Below are positions 13,765-21,793 of a stretch of 31,126 nucleotides of DNA, in pieces (the first letter of the stretch is position 1; every line of letters starts with the position of its first letter). The DNA is from Verrucomicrobiota bacterium (GTDB lineage: Bacteria; Verrucomicrobiota; Verrucomicrobiia; Opitutales; Opitutaceae). Under the pieces are notes generated by a model. That model did no database searches, was not told where the DNA came from, and saw only the letters and a program-made list of their open reading frames with translations. The DNA lies in the NCBI GenBank assembly GCA_030832235.1, contig JAURJO010000479.1:1-31126 (forward strand), written 5' to 3'. The position numbers were made by a program, and so were the translations under genes.

Positions 13765-15093
13765 TTGCGATGGACCTACGCTAGGAAACCTGGACACTGC
13801 CTGACCGCACAACCAAACGGCGGGCGGCGCGTCTTGCCTCAAGGTAGCTCGCGGTCGCCGGCACACCCTCACATTCATCTTCCATCATACTTCCGCTTGG
13901 GACTCGCCCTGATCGCGGTGGCATTGGCAGGGTGCCAGCATGCGCCGCAGTCGGCCGCGTCCTTGCGCAACCGCCCGGTCGCCTACGCCTTGGCCGTCAC
14001 CGTGCGGGACGGATTGCACCCCTCTCCTTCCCAATGGGCGGCGATCCAGTCGACCTTCGCCCGGGCGCTGGCAGCCAACGGCATGGTCCTAGTCACCGAC
14101 GTCGGCATGGCCGACCGGATCCTGCGGATCGACTTCATCCCCGACCCTGAGGATCCGGAGAATCGCGGCCGAGCGATCATCGTGGGCGTGCGCGTGAACG
14201 ATCAACGCGACGTGCTGTCGCCGCCGGCGCCCTTGGTCGCGAGCTACAATCCGTTCCCCTATCCGTTCGGCTGGAGCGGGTACGGGTGGAACGGCTATTA
14301 CTACGGCTTCGGGTGGGATCCGTACTACGGCTACGGCAACACCTACTTCGACGGTTACACGTACGCGACGCCGACCCTGAATCCGCGGCGTCCGAAACAC
14401 CCCCCCGGTTCCCGCCCACCCGACGACCTCGCGCATCATCATCACCGTCATCCGCGACCGCCGGAAGACCCCCTACGCCCGCGTCGTACCGTACCCCCGG
14501 CGGAGGATCCGCGCCCTCCGTTGCTCGCAGCCTCCGAGCCGCCGCGCGCGGCAGCGTCCACACCCCGCACGTATCCGACCTCCGACCCGCGCGAGCTTGT
14601 CTTCGCGGATGACGTGCGGCGGACGAACCGCTACTGGCTCGCGGACGGAACCCCTTACAACCGCCACGATAACCCGCGTTACACCGGAGATCGCGCCTCC
14701 GGCGCCGCAACCTCCCCCGCTTCCGGCACCGAAAACAGTTCCTATCGCTCGCGTACCACGGGTGATCGCGAGCGGACTTACGCGCAAAGCAGCACGGACG
14801 ATTCACGTGGGGGCCGCTACCGTGATGACGGCGCCCGTTCGCGGTCCGACGACCATTCCCGTTCTTCATCCGGAAGCGGCTCCAGCTACTCCCACTCGAA
14901 CAACTCCGGATCCTACAACGCCGCGTCCTCGGGTTCGTCCTATTCTTCGGGTTCCTCGTCTTCGTCCGCGAGCTACTCCTCTGGAGCATCCTACTCCTCA
15001 TCTTCGGCCTCTTCATCCGGCGGCTCATCGACGCCCGTCGGCGGATCGGGTCCCTCGGCGGCGCCGACCACCACCAATCAGGCGGAGAAGTAA
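13765..15093 (+). CDS. Putative lipoprotein with Gly/Tyr-, His/Pro- and Ser-rich zones
   Basis: I recognise no family. The frame (442 aa from a TTG at 13765) has a lipobox Val-Ala-Leu-Ala-Gly-Cys with Cys57 as the likely lipidated residue, so the true start is probably further in, for example the TTG at 13834; no ATG is available. Residues 58-155 look folded (alternating hydrophobic pattern, Asp-Arg-Ile-Leu-Arg-Ile-Asp-Phe-Ile-Pro). Residues 160-200 are extremely Gly/Tyr-rich (Tyr-Tyr-Tyr-Gly-Phe-Gly-Trp-Asp-Pro-Tyr-Tyr-Gly-Tyr-Gly). Next comes a His/Pro/Arg zone with four consecutive His. The last 90 or so residues are mostly Ser with Gly, Tyr and Ala. The Cys implies membrane anchoring, with the low-complexity tail exposed. 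It has its own hairpin just after the stop. Possible roles are envelope matrix or adhesion; none is shown. Confidence 0.75.
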   Translation: MRWTYARKPGHCLTAQPNGGRRVLPQGSSRSPAHPHIHLPSYFRLGLALIAVALAGCQHAPQSAASLRNRPVAYALAVTVRDGLHPSPSQWAAIQSTFARALAANGMVLVTDVGMADRILRIDFIPDPEDPENRGRAIIVGVRVNDQRDVLSPPAPLVASYNPFPYPFGWSGYGWNGYYYGFGWDPYYGYGNTYFDGYTYATPTLNPRRPKHPPGSRPPDDLAHHHHRHPRPPEDPLRPRRTVPPAEDPRPPLLAASEPPRAAASTPRTYPTSDPRELVFADDVRRTNRYWLADGTPYNRHDNPRYTGDRASGAATSPASGTENSSYRSRTTGDRERTYAQSSTDDSRGGRYRDDGARSRSDDHSRSSSGSGSSYSHSNNSGSYNAASSGSSYSSGSSSSSASYSSGASYSSSSASSSGGSSTPVGGSGPSAAPTTTNQAEK

Positions 15094-15109
15094 GGGGTCG
15101 CCAAACCCC
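15094..15109 (+). terminator. Short hairpin right after the lipoprotein stop
   Basis: GGGGT (15094-15098) pairs with ACCCC (15105-15109) across a 6-nt loop immediately after the TAA. The stem is short and no T-run follows directly (a TTTTT occurs about 30 nt later), so it is a weak candidate terminator. Confidence 0.3.
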
Positions 15110-15189
15110 GGGTAGGCATCGGCGACTAGGCAGCCAAGTTTTTGGTCGCTCCCGACGCACGTGCTTACCTACGCCTTGGGGTGTCGGTA

Positions 15190-15213
15190 GCGGAGGTTCG
15201 CTGAACCTGCCGC
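15190..15213 (+). promoter_or_regulatory. Leader hairpin before the siderophore-type TBDR gene
   Basis: AGGTTC (15194-15199) pairs with GAACCT (15203-15208) across a GCT loop. Beyond a one-base bulge, GCGG (15190-15193) pairs with CCGC (15210-15213). The hairpin ends 25 nt before the ATG. It may affect translation or be a regulator site. No Fur-box-like A/T-rich dyad was seen nearby. Confidence 0.4.
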
Positions 15214-15238
15214 GAACGCATCAACCCATACCAACCCC

Positions 15239-17512
15239 ATGCCAAAAAATGCACCCCACCGGGCCGGCCTGCTGCTAGCCCTGCTAACCGCAACCACCAG
15301 TCTGAGCCAAGCTCAGGCCGGCTCCAAACCCGGAGGCGACGCGATCCAGCTTTCGGAGTTCAACGTGTCGGCCGATCGGGCCTCAGGTTACCGCGCCCAG
15401 AGCGCCATCACCGCGACCGGTTTCGGGGCCAACATCCTGGATGTGCCGGTGACGATCAATGTGCTTACGAACGAGTTCGTCTCCGACTACGGCGCGAACC
15501 TACAAAGCGAGGTGCTTCGTCTGGTGCCGGGAGTCATCACGAGTCCGAACTACGAGTCGCAGATGATCATCCGCGGCTTCAACGGCCTGCAGGCCTACCG
15601 CAACGGCCAGTACCGCCGGCAGCTGTACTCAACCTGGGGCATGGACCGCATCGAGGTCATCAAGGGCTCCTCCTCGATTTTCTTCGGGCTCGTCCGCCCC
15701 GGCGGCGTGGTGAACTACATCACCCGCAAACCGGATTTCAAAAAGACCGGCGGTGATGCGAGCGTGAGCTTCGGCAGCTGGGACTTCAAGAAAGCCGAGA
15801 TCGGCTACAACCTCGGCGGCGACAACTTCGCGGCCCGGTTCGGCGCGGGTGGGATCGACGCGGGCGGCTGGCGCAACGACGACTTCAAGAAGGAACACTA
15901 CCTCGGAGGCACCGCCGCCTGGAAGGTTTTCAAGGACGGCATCGTGACGCTCGACCTCGAGACGGTGCGCCGTGTGAACCAAGACCGCGAATCGGCGGCC
16001 GTGCTCCGCAGCAATTCGCGTTACCTTGGGAACGCCGCCGCCATCACCAGCGGTCTGGCCCCGCGCGCCTGGCTGAACGCAAACGGACTGGCGAGCGCGC
16101 CGACCTTCGACACCTTCGCCCCGGTTTTCCCGGCCGGCGACCCATATGGCCGCCAGGTCACCATGGGCAAGGAGACCTACTCCTTCTATCAGTCCTACAC
16201 GGTCGATCTCGATTACACGCAGAAACTCGGCTCCAACCTCGTCTACCAGCTGCAGTGGAACTTCGCGATCGACGATTTCGAGGTCCTGCGGTCGATCGGC
16301 GGCGATCAGGAGCCTTTCGCCGACGGCACCGTGCGCTTCCGCTTCGGCAATTTCGCGAATTACCGCGACTCCTACAATTTCGACAACAAGCTCACCTACC
16401 GCTTCACGCTCGGACCTTCCCAGCACACGCTCTCGCTCGGCCAGGAATCGCAGCGCGTCAATCAGGACACCCCGGGTTGGTTCGACACCGCCAGCCGGTT
16501 CCAGGACGGCCGCTACGGCGCCTTCGCGGTCTGGAATCCCCGCACGCAGGCCCTGCGCAACGCGCCTTCCGAACGGGCCGCGAGCGCCGAGACCTGGAAC
16601 ATCTTCCGTCGTCGCGCGGAAAAGCAGTTGGGTTACTACCTCGGGCTGCAATCGGAGCTCTTCGACGGCCGGGTGCGCACCATCGTCGGCGCCCGCCGCA
16701 GCGAATATTCGCGCGTCAGTTACTATGAACGCACGGTGACCAACCCCGAGATCGCCACCCCGACCACGCGCAAGACCACCCCTCTTTACGGCGCGCTGGT
16801 GAAACTCACCCCGCAACTTTCCGCGTTCGCCATGTTCTCCGAGTCGTTGGAACCGCAGCTCGGCGCCGACGCGGACGGCCGTGGTCTTTCCCCGGTGTCG
16901 GGCCAGGGATACGACATCGGCCTGAAGACCGCCCTGCTCGAGGGGCGTCTAGCCGGCTCGGTCTCGTTCTACGGCGTCAAACGCGAGAACATAGCTTCCC
17001 GCGACAGCGCGCGCGAAGTCGCGAGCGCCCGGCAACCGTGGTTCATCTACGGTGACGCCGAGGAGTCGCAGGGCGTCGAGGTCGACATGTCCTACAATCC
17101 CCTCCCCAACTGGCAGATCCTGGTGGGGTACTCGCACATGACCAAGGCGGAGACGGTCGCCTCGACGGTCCCGGCCCGCGTGGGGCTGCCGCTGGCCGCG
17201 GTGCCGAAGGACGTCCTTCAGCTCTGGACCAAGTATGCCTTCCGTAACGGCCCTCTCGCGGGTTGGTCGGTGGGTGGCGGACTTCGCGACAGTTCCTCGG
17301 CGCGCTTCGCCGCCGATCCAAACGTCACCGCAACGATGCCCGCCTACACCACTGTGGATTTGCTGGTGCAGTACCGCTTCAAGCTGGCGGGCAAGGACGC
17401 GCACGTGCAGCTGAACGTAAAGAACGTCGGCGACCGCGAATACCGGGAGAGCGGCTTCGCCGCCTTCGGCGACCCGCGCAACATCGTCCTCTCGCTCCAC
17501 ACCCGCTTCTGA
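15239..17512 (+). CDS. TonB-dependent siderophore-type receptor
   Basis: This 757-aa receptor has a signal peptide (Met-Pro-Lys-Asn-Ala-Pro-His-Arg-Ala then Leu-Leu-Leu-Ala-Leu-Leu, cleavage near Gln-Ala-Gln-Ala). A TonB-box-like region follows (Ile-Gln-Leu-Ser-Glu-Phe-Asn-Val). The plug domain (about 55-170) has Asp-Val-Pro-Val-Thr-Ile-Asn-Val-Leu, Met-Ile-Ile-Arg-Gly-Phe-Asn and Arg-Ile-Glu-Val-Ile-Lys-Gly-Ser-Ser-Ser-Ile-Phe-Phe-Gly with Pro-Gly-Gly-Val-Val-Asn-Tyr. The barrel ends His-Thr-Arg-Phe with Phe last. This plug style and length match the FhuA/FpvA-like ferric siderophore class, so iron-chelate uptake is the best guess; vitamin or other chelate uptake is possible. There is no N-terminal signalling extension and no sigma/anti-sigma pair nearby. 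A strong terminator follows 30 nt after the stop. Confidence 0.92.
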   Translation: MPKNAPHRAGLLLALLTATTSLSQAQAGSKPGGDAIQLSEFNVSADRASGYRAQSAITATGFGANILDVPVTINVLTNEFVSDYGANLQSEVLRLVPGVITSPNYESQMIIRGFNGLQAYRNGQYRRQLYSTWGMDRIEVIKGSSSIFFGLVRPGGVVNYITRKPDFKKTGGDASVSFGSWDFKKAEIGYNLGGDNFAARFGAGGIDAGGWRNDDFKKEHYLGGTAAWKVFKDGIVTLDLETVRRVNQDRESAAVLRSNSRYLGNAAAITSGLAPRAWLNANGLASAPTFDTFAPVFPAGDPYGRQVTMGKETYSFYQSYTVDLDYTQKLGSNLVYQLQWNFAIDDFEVLRSIGGDQEPFADGTVRFRFGNFANYRDSYNFDNKLTYRFTLGPSQHTLSLGQESQRVNQDTPGWFDTASRFQDGRYGAFAVWNPRTQALRNAPSERAASAETWNIFRRRAEKQLGYYLGLQSELFDGRVRTIVGARRSEYSRVSYYERTVTNPEIATPTTRKTTPLYGALVKLTPQLSAFAMFSESLEPQLGADADGRGLSPVSGQGYDIGLKTALLEGRLAGSVSFYGVKRENIASRDSAREVASARQPWFIYGDAEESQGVEVDMSYNPLPNWQILVGYSHMTKAETVASTVPARVGLPLAAVPKDVLQLWTKYAFRNGPLAGWSVGGGLRDSSSARFAADPNVTATMPAYTTVDLLVQYRFKLAGKDAHVQLNVKNVGDREYRESGFAAFGDPRNIVLSLHTRF

Positions 17513-17541
17513 CCGAAACACCGGCACTTGGCCGGAAAAGC

Positions 17542-17581
17542 AAAGGCCCCGCACGATACCGCGTGCGGGGCCTTTTGTTTT
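17542..17581. terminator. Rho-independent terminator, probably bidirectional
   Basis: A 13-bp perfect stem (17542-17554 with 17563-17575, extended by one further G-C pair) closes a 6-nt loop and is followed by a T-rich tract (TTTTGTTTT). It ends the siderophore-type receptor transcript. On the other strand the A-rich left flank (GAAAAGC) gives a shorter T-run, so it can also end the convergent rhodanese gene, whose stop lies about 20 nt away. Confidence 0.93.
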
Positions 17582-17596
17582 AAAACCGCCGATTGC

Positions 17597-17986
17597 TCAG
17601 CTCTTCTCCATCTTGGCGCCGGACTTTTTCCAGCCGTCGATCCCTCGGGAGTAGTGCTTCACGTTGGTATACCCGAGATCGACGGCAGCCATCGCGGCCG
17701 AGAGGTAGGCGCTGCAATACTCGTTGCCGCAGTAGGCGACGATCAGGGCGCCCTTGTCCTTGGGTAGCACCGAAGCGAGCTTGGCCTTCGCGGCATCATA
17801 GTCGATCGCACCGGGAATACGGCCTTCCTTGAACGACTCGGTGCCGTTCGCGTCGAGCAGCGTGACCGACTTCGCGGCGATGGCCTTCTGCAGGTCAGCG
17901 TGGGAGATGTCCGGAACCTTCGACGACTTGGCGAAAACCGCGCCGGCGAGACCGAGGGAGAGGAGGAGAGCAGTGAGGAGTTTCAT
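17597..17986 (-). CDS. Exported single-domain rhodanese
   Basis: From the ATG at 17986 the product is 129 aa: a signal peptide of about 19 residues (Met-Lys-Leu-Leu-Thr-Ala-Leu-Leu-Leu, cleavage near Val-Phe-Ala-Lys) and one rhodanese domain. The domain shows Leu-Leu-Asp-Ala-Asn-Gly-Thr-Glu-Ser-Phe-Lys-Glu-Gly-Arg-Ile-Pro-Gly-Ala and an active-site loop Tyr-Cys-Gly-Asn-Glu-Tyr-Cys, with Cys96 the expected persulfide carrier and Cys101 close by. Such periplasmic rhodaneses handle sulfane sulfur or serve redox roles; the substrate is unknown. The frame stays open upstream to 18172, but the signal peptide fixes the start. It is convergent with the TBDR gene at 15239 and divergent from the one at 18193, and stands alone. 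Confidence 0.9.
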   Translation of the reverse strand: MKLLTALLLSLGLAGAVFAKSSKVPDISHADLQKAIAAKSVTLLDANGTESFKEGRIPGAIDYDAAKAKLASVLPKDKGALIVAYCGNEYCSAYLSAAMAAVDLGYTNVKHYSRGIDGWKKSGAKMEKS

Positions 17987-18133
17987 GGACGCGAACCGTA
18001 AAAGCCGCGGACCGTTTCGCAAGCTGCGCGCCACGCCCCCGCGGCCAACCGGAGCGAGGTTCCCGACCGGCTCACTCCCACCATTGCCCGTCTTGCCAAC
18101 CGCGCGATCGGCTGAAACCGTCCGCCGTCGCGC

Positions 18134-18157
18134 CGCCACGGAATTTGATTCGTGGCG
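18134..18157 (+). promoter_or_regulatory. Leader hairpin before the third TBDR gene
   Basis: CGCCACG (18134-18140) and CGTGGCG (18151-18157) form a perfect 7-bp stem around the A/T-rich loop GAATTTGATT. It ends 35 nt before the ATG at 18193, in the 206-bp gap divergent from the rhodanese gene. It may be an operator or an RNA leader element. Confidence 0.4.
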
Positions 18158-18192
18158 CGACCCACCTCCCACCCCACCTTCACCACCTCGTC

Positions 18193-21100
18193 ATGACCCG
18201 TCGTTTCACGGTCAGCCTCCCGCTGCTCTGCCTTTCGCTTCTCGCCCTTTTCCCCCAACTCCAGGCCCAGCCCGCCGCGGGCGCCATCGAGGGCCGAGTG
18301 CTCAACACCCGCAACGGCGAGTACCTCGAGAAGGCCCGCGTCACCATCGAAGGCACGCGGCTTGAGACGTTCACCGACGCCACCGGTGTCTACCGCCTGA
18401 ACAACGTTCCGGCCGGCGCCGCGCAAGTGCGGGCGTTTTACACCGGCCTGGTCACGCAGACACGCTCGGTGGTCGTGACAGCCGGCGGGACGGTCCAGCA
18501 GGATTTCAACCTCCTCGACTCAGGCGTGAAGCCGGACCTGGCCGCGAAGGAGGGCTCCGTGATCAAACTCGACCAGTTTGTAGTCGCCAACTCGCGCGAG
18601 ATGGATGGCGCCGCTATCGCGATCAACGAGCAGCGTTTCGCCGCCAACATGGTCAATGTCGTCGCCGCCGACGAGTTCGGCCACGTGGCCGAGGGCAACG
18701 TCGGCGAGTTCCTGAAATTCCTGCCCGGCATGTCGATCGACTTCGTCGGCGGCGACGCCCGCACCATCTCCATGGGCGGCGTGCCCTCCGGCAACGTGCC
18801 CGTGAGCATCGGCGGCTTCGACCTCGCGAGCGCCGCGTCCTCGGGAACCGGTCGCACCGTCGAACTCGAGCAGGTCTCGATCAACAACATCGCGCGCATC
18901 GAAGTGTACCATTCCCCCACCCCGGAGTCGCCCGGATCGGCGCTCGCGGGCGGCGTCAACATGGTGCCCCGCGGAGCGTTCGAGCGCGCGCGGCCGCAGT
19001 TCAGCGGCAACGCTTACTTCCTGTTCCGCGACGCTGAGAAAAGCCTGCGCAAGACTCCCGGGCCGATCCGCGACGCCACCCACAAGATCCATCCCGGCTG
19101 GGACTTCTCCTGGGTCGTGCCCGTGAACAAGCGCTTTGGCTTCACCCTCTCCGGAGGCTACACGTCGCAGTACACGCCGCAGGACTACATGGCGAACACC
19201 TGGCGCGGCGCCGGCAACGCCACCACCGTCGCCGCCAACGCCACGAATGGGTATCCGGCCACCACGCCCGACCAGCCGTACCTCTCCAATTTCTCCGTCC
19301 GCGACGGCACCAAGGTCACCACGCGTTCGTCCGCAGGCGCCACCCTCGACTACAAGCTCACCTCCAACAGCCGGCTCGCCTTCTCTTTCCAGTACGCGTT
19401 CTTCGACGCCTACTTCAACAACCGCTCCCTCGGGTTTAACACCAACCGCGTCTACCCGGGCGACTTCAGCCCCACGCTCACCAACGGCGCCGCCGGCTTC
19501 GGCACCATCACCATCGGCAACGGCGCGCGGCAGAAGGCCGGCACGACCTACATGCCGTCGCTGCGGTGGTTCCACGAGGGCCGCGTCTGGAAGATCGACG
19601 CCGGCCTCGGGCACTCGCAGGCGAGCAACCACTACCGCGACATCGACAAGGGATTCTTCAACGGCGTCTCCACCCAGCGATCCAACGTCACGGTCGCTTT
19701 CGCCGACATCTTTTACCTGCGCCCGCGCGTCATCACCGTCACCGACGGCACCACCGGCGCGCCCGTCGATCCGTACTCCCTCAACACGTACGCTCTCACC
19801 TCGGCCACCAGCGATTGGTGGGAGTCGCTCGACATCCAGCGGAGCGCCTTCGGCAACATCCGGCGCGACCTGCTGATCCGCGACATCCCGCTCTCGCTCA
19901 AGACAGGGTTCCACGTGCGCAACTCCATCCGCGACATCCGCGGCGGGGTCACCACGTACAACCACGTCGGCCGCGATCGCGTCGCCAGCACCAACGCCAG
20001 CCTGCCCACCAGCGACGACGGCATCGGCTTCGCCCTCGACCCGATCTTCTCGCAGCGCATGGGGCCGTGGGGCTTCCCGCAGATCCAGTACCCGAGCAAC
20101 TTCACGGTGTGGGAGTACTACAAGTCGAACCCCGCCCACTTCACGATCGACGACAACGCCACCTACCGGAACGGCGTCGGCCGCTCGAAGTTCGCCGAGG
20201 AAATCATCTCCGCCGCCTACTTCCGTTTCGACGCCGCGTTCTTCCGCCGCCTCAAGATCGTCGGCGGCATCCGCGGCGAGCAGACGAACATCCGCGCGCA
20301 GGGCGCGCTCACCGATCCCACAGGTAATTACCAGCGCGATGCCCAGGGCGAGGTCATCCCACGCCGCGACGCCGCCGGCAACATCCTCTACACCGGAACC
20401 GGCGCCAACCGGACGCCGCTGCCCGCGCTCATCGAGCAGACGACGATCCCTAACCCGTCCGGCACCGGCACGATCTCCAACGCCCTCGCCGTGTCGCGGC
20501 TCACCTACCTCGACCGCCGCCAGCGGGTGAATAAGGAATACCTCCGCTGGTTCCCGAACCTCAACGCGAGCTACGACCTCCGCGAAAACCTCATCCTGCG
20601 CGGTTCCCTCTACACCTCGATCGGCCGCCCCGGTTTCGACCAGTACGCGGGCGGCCTCACGCTCCCCGACACCGAGCTCGCCCCCAACACCGGCAGCAAC
20701 CGAATCGCGGTGAACAACGCCGGCATCAAGCCCTGGACCGCCAACTCGATGATGCTCCGCCTCGAATACTACACCCAGGGCGTCGGCCAGCTCTCCGTGA
20801 AGGCGTTCCGCCGTGATTTCAGCAACTTCTTCGCGAGCGTGACCTACCCCACGGCCGGAGAGGAGTTCCTCGCGCTGTACGACCTCGATCCCGAGACCTA
20901 CGGCGAGTACCCGGTCGCCACCAATTACAACCTTCGCTCCCGCGTGCGGATGGAGGGGCTGGAATTCGACTACAAGCAATCGCTCGGCCAACTCGCGCCG
21001 TGGCTGCGCGGCGTGCAGGCATTCGCCAACGTCTCCGCGCTGCGCACGACCGGCGAGTCCACGGCGAACTTCGCCGGCTTCACCCCGCGCACCTACAATT

Positions 21101-21417
21101 GGGGCCTCAGCTACTCCCGGCCGAAGTACACCCTGCGCGCCAACTGGAACTACCGCGGCCGCGCCCGTCTCGGCCAGCTCACCGGCGCCAGTGTGGAACC
21201 CGGCTCCTTCGACTGGCGCAGCAAGCGCCTCTACGTCGATCTCAGCGCCGAATACATGTTCCACCGACGCATCGGCATCTTCGGCTCGATGCGCAACGTG
21301 CTCGACGCCACCGAGGACGTGGAGCGCTACGGCCCGAGCACACCCGCGCACGCTCAGTTCCGCCAGCGCGAGGACTTCGGTTCGCTCTGGACCGTCGGTC
21401 TCAAGGGCACGTTCTAA
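18193..21417 (+). CDS. TonB-dependent receptor with N-terminal carboxypeptidase-like domain
   Basis: The ATG at 18193 gives 1074 aa beginning with a signal peptide (Met-Thr-Arg-Arg-Phe-Thr, hydrophobic run, cleavage near Leu-Gln-Ala-Gln). An in-frame start at 18145 would add 16 residues before it and is disfavoured. Residues about 30-115 are a carboxypeptidase-regulatory/CNA-B-like beta-sandwich (Gly-Ala-Ile-Glu-Gly-Arg-Val-Leu-Asn, Thr-Asp-Ala-Thr-Gly-Val-Tyr-Arg-Leu), as in SusC-like receptors. The plug follows (Val-Ala-Glu-Gly-Asn-Val-Gly-Glu-Phe-Leu-Lys-Phe-Leu-Pro-Gly, then Ile-Ala-Arg-Ile-Glu-Val-Tyr-His-Ser-Pro-Thr-Pro-Glu-Ser-Pro with Gly-Gly-Val-Asn). The large barrel ends Leu-Lys-Gly-Thr-Phe. 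It probably takes up a large organic nutrient such as an oligosaccharide. No SusD-like gene is adjacent, so the ligand is unknown. Confidence 0.92.
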   Translation: MTRRFTVSLPLLCLSLLALFPQLQAQPAAGAIEGRVLNTRNGEYLEKARVTIEGTRLETFTDATGVYRLNNVPAGAAQVRAFYTGLVTQTRSVVVTAGGTVQQDFNLLDSGVKPDLAAKEGSVIKLDQFVVANSREMDGAAIAINEQRFAANMVNVVAADEFGHVAEGNVGEFLKFLPGMSIDFVGGDARTISMGGVPSGNVPVSIGGFDLASAASSGTGRTVELEQVSINNIARIEVYHSPTPESPGSALAGGVNMVPRGAFERARPQFSGNAYFLFRDAEKSLRKTPGPIRDATHKIHPGWDFSWVVPVNKRFGFTLSGGYTSQYTPQDYMANTWRGAGNATTVAANATNGYPATTPDQPYLSNFSVRDGTKVTTRSSAGATLDYKLTSNSRLAFSFQYAFFDAYFNNRSLGFNTNRVYPGDFSPTLTNGAAGFGTITIGNGARQKAGTTYMPSLRWFHEGRVWKIDAGLGHSQASNHYRDIDKGFFNGVSTQRSNVTVAFADIFYLRPRVITVTDGTTGAPVDPYSLNTYALTSATSDWWESLDIQRSAFGNIRRDLLIRDIPLSLKTGFHVRNSIRDIRGGVTTYNHVGRDRVASTNASLPTSDDGIGFALDPIFSQRMGPWGFPQIQYPSNFTVWEYYKSNPAHFTIDDNATYRNGVGRSKFAEEIISAAYFRFDAAFFRRLKIVGGIRGEQTNIRAQGALTDPTGNYQRDAQGEVIPRRDAAGNILYTGTGANRTPLPALIEQTTIPNPSGTGTISNALAVSRLTYLDRRQRVNKEYLRWFPNLNASYDLRENLILRGSLYTSIGRPGFDQYAGGLTLPDTELAPNTGSNRIAVNNAGIKPWTANSMMLRLEYYTQGVGQLSVKAFRRDFSNFFASVTYPTAGEEFLALYDLDPETYGEYPVATNYNLRSRVRMEGLEFDYKQSLGQLAPWLRGVQAFANVSALRTTGESTANFAGFTPRTYNWGLSYSRPKYTLRANWNYRGRARLGQLTGASVEPGSFDWRSKRLYVDLSAEYMFHRRIGIFGSMRNVLDATEDVERYGPSTPAHAQFRQREDFGSLWTVGLKGTF

Positions 21418-21434
21418 TCCGGGGCGGCGGGGCA

Positions 21435-21461
21435 TTGCGCGAAACCGCCGGGATCGCGCAA
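21435..21461 (+). terminator. Hairpin downstream of the third TBDR gene
   Basis: TTGCGCGA (21435-21442) pairs perfectly with TCGCGCAA (21454-21461) across an 11-nt loop, starting 17 nt after the stop codon. The stem is good, but no T-tract follows, so it is a possible intrinsic or Rho-assisted 3' end. Confidence 0.45.
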
Positions 21462-21507
21462 ACGTGCCCGGCCAACGTGGTTTCCCGCGGCGACTTTCAG
21501 CGGTTCC

Positions 21508-21690
21508 ACCGCGGATAACCCGGATTCCACGGATCAAGCGCGGTCATCGCCGGCCTTCACGATCTTCCCGGCCTCACTGTTCAAATCCGCCGGATCGCTC
21601 TTTTCATTCGGGCACGCCGACCGCCGCCCCGTCCTATCCGCGCTTTTCGTGAAATCCGCGGTATAAACGCGGGGGAATTCAGAAACCCTT
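21508..21690. repeat. Dispersed intergenic repeat, copy 2
   Basis: It starts ACCGCGGATAACCCGGATTC and shares the block CCGGCCTTCACGATCTTCCC plus following bases almost without change with copy 3. It then gives GCCGCCCCGTCCTATCCGCG and GTGAAATCCGCGG. It lies in the same orientation as copy 3, about 285 nt away. It ends in CAGAAACCCTTTCAGCCGGC, which resembles the NNCGCCTTCAGCCG end of copy 1. Confidence 0.8.
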
Positions 21691-21793
21691 TCAGCCGGCA
21701 GCCCCTGCGTAACAACGTCCGCGGCGGGTTCGACCACCGAGCCGGACTGACTTCCCCTTTGGGAATCGAGCGACCAAATCCTCGATCCGTTCG

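Noticed and set aside
14936..15030. Possible tandem DNA repeat in the Ser-rich tail
   Set aside because: Codons vary (TCC, TCG, TCT, TCA, AGC), so it is low-complexity protein coding rather than a DNA satellite.
14177..15160. Minus-strand open frame of about 330 codons opposite the lipoprotein gene
   Set aside because: Mostly Arg/Ser, without any domain; the plus-strand frame has a lipobox.
15094..15238. Riboswitch or Fur box before the siderophore-type receptor
   Set aside because: Only a short hairpin is present; no conserved riboswitch core and no A/T-rich Fur-like dyad could be recognised.
18520..21537. Minus-strand open frame of about 1000 codons opposite the third TBDR gene
   Set aside because: It is the antisense shadow of a clear receptor gene; its translation is Ala/Val/Glu/Arg-rich without any domain, as expected in high-GC DNA.
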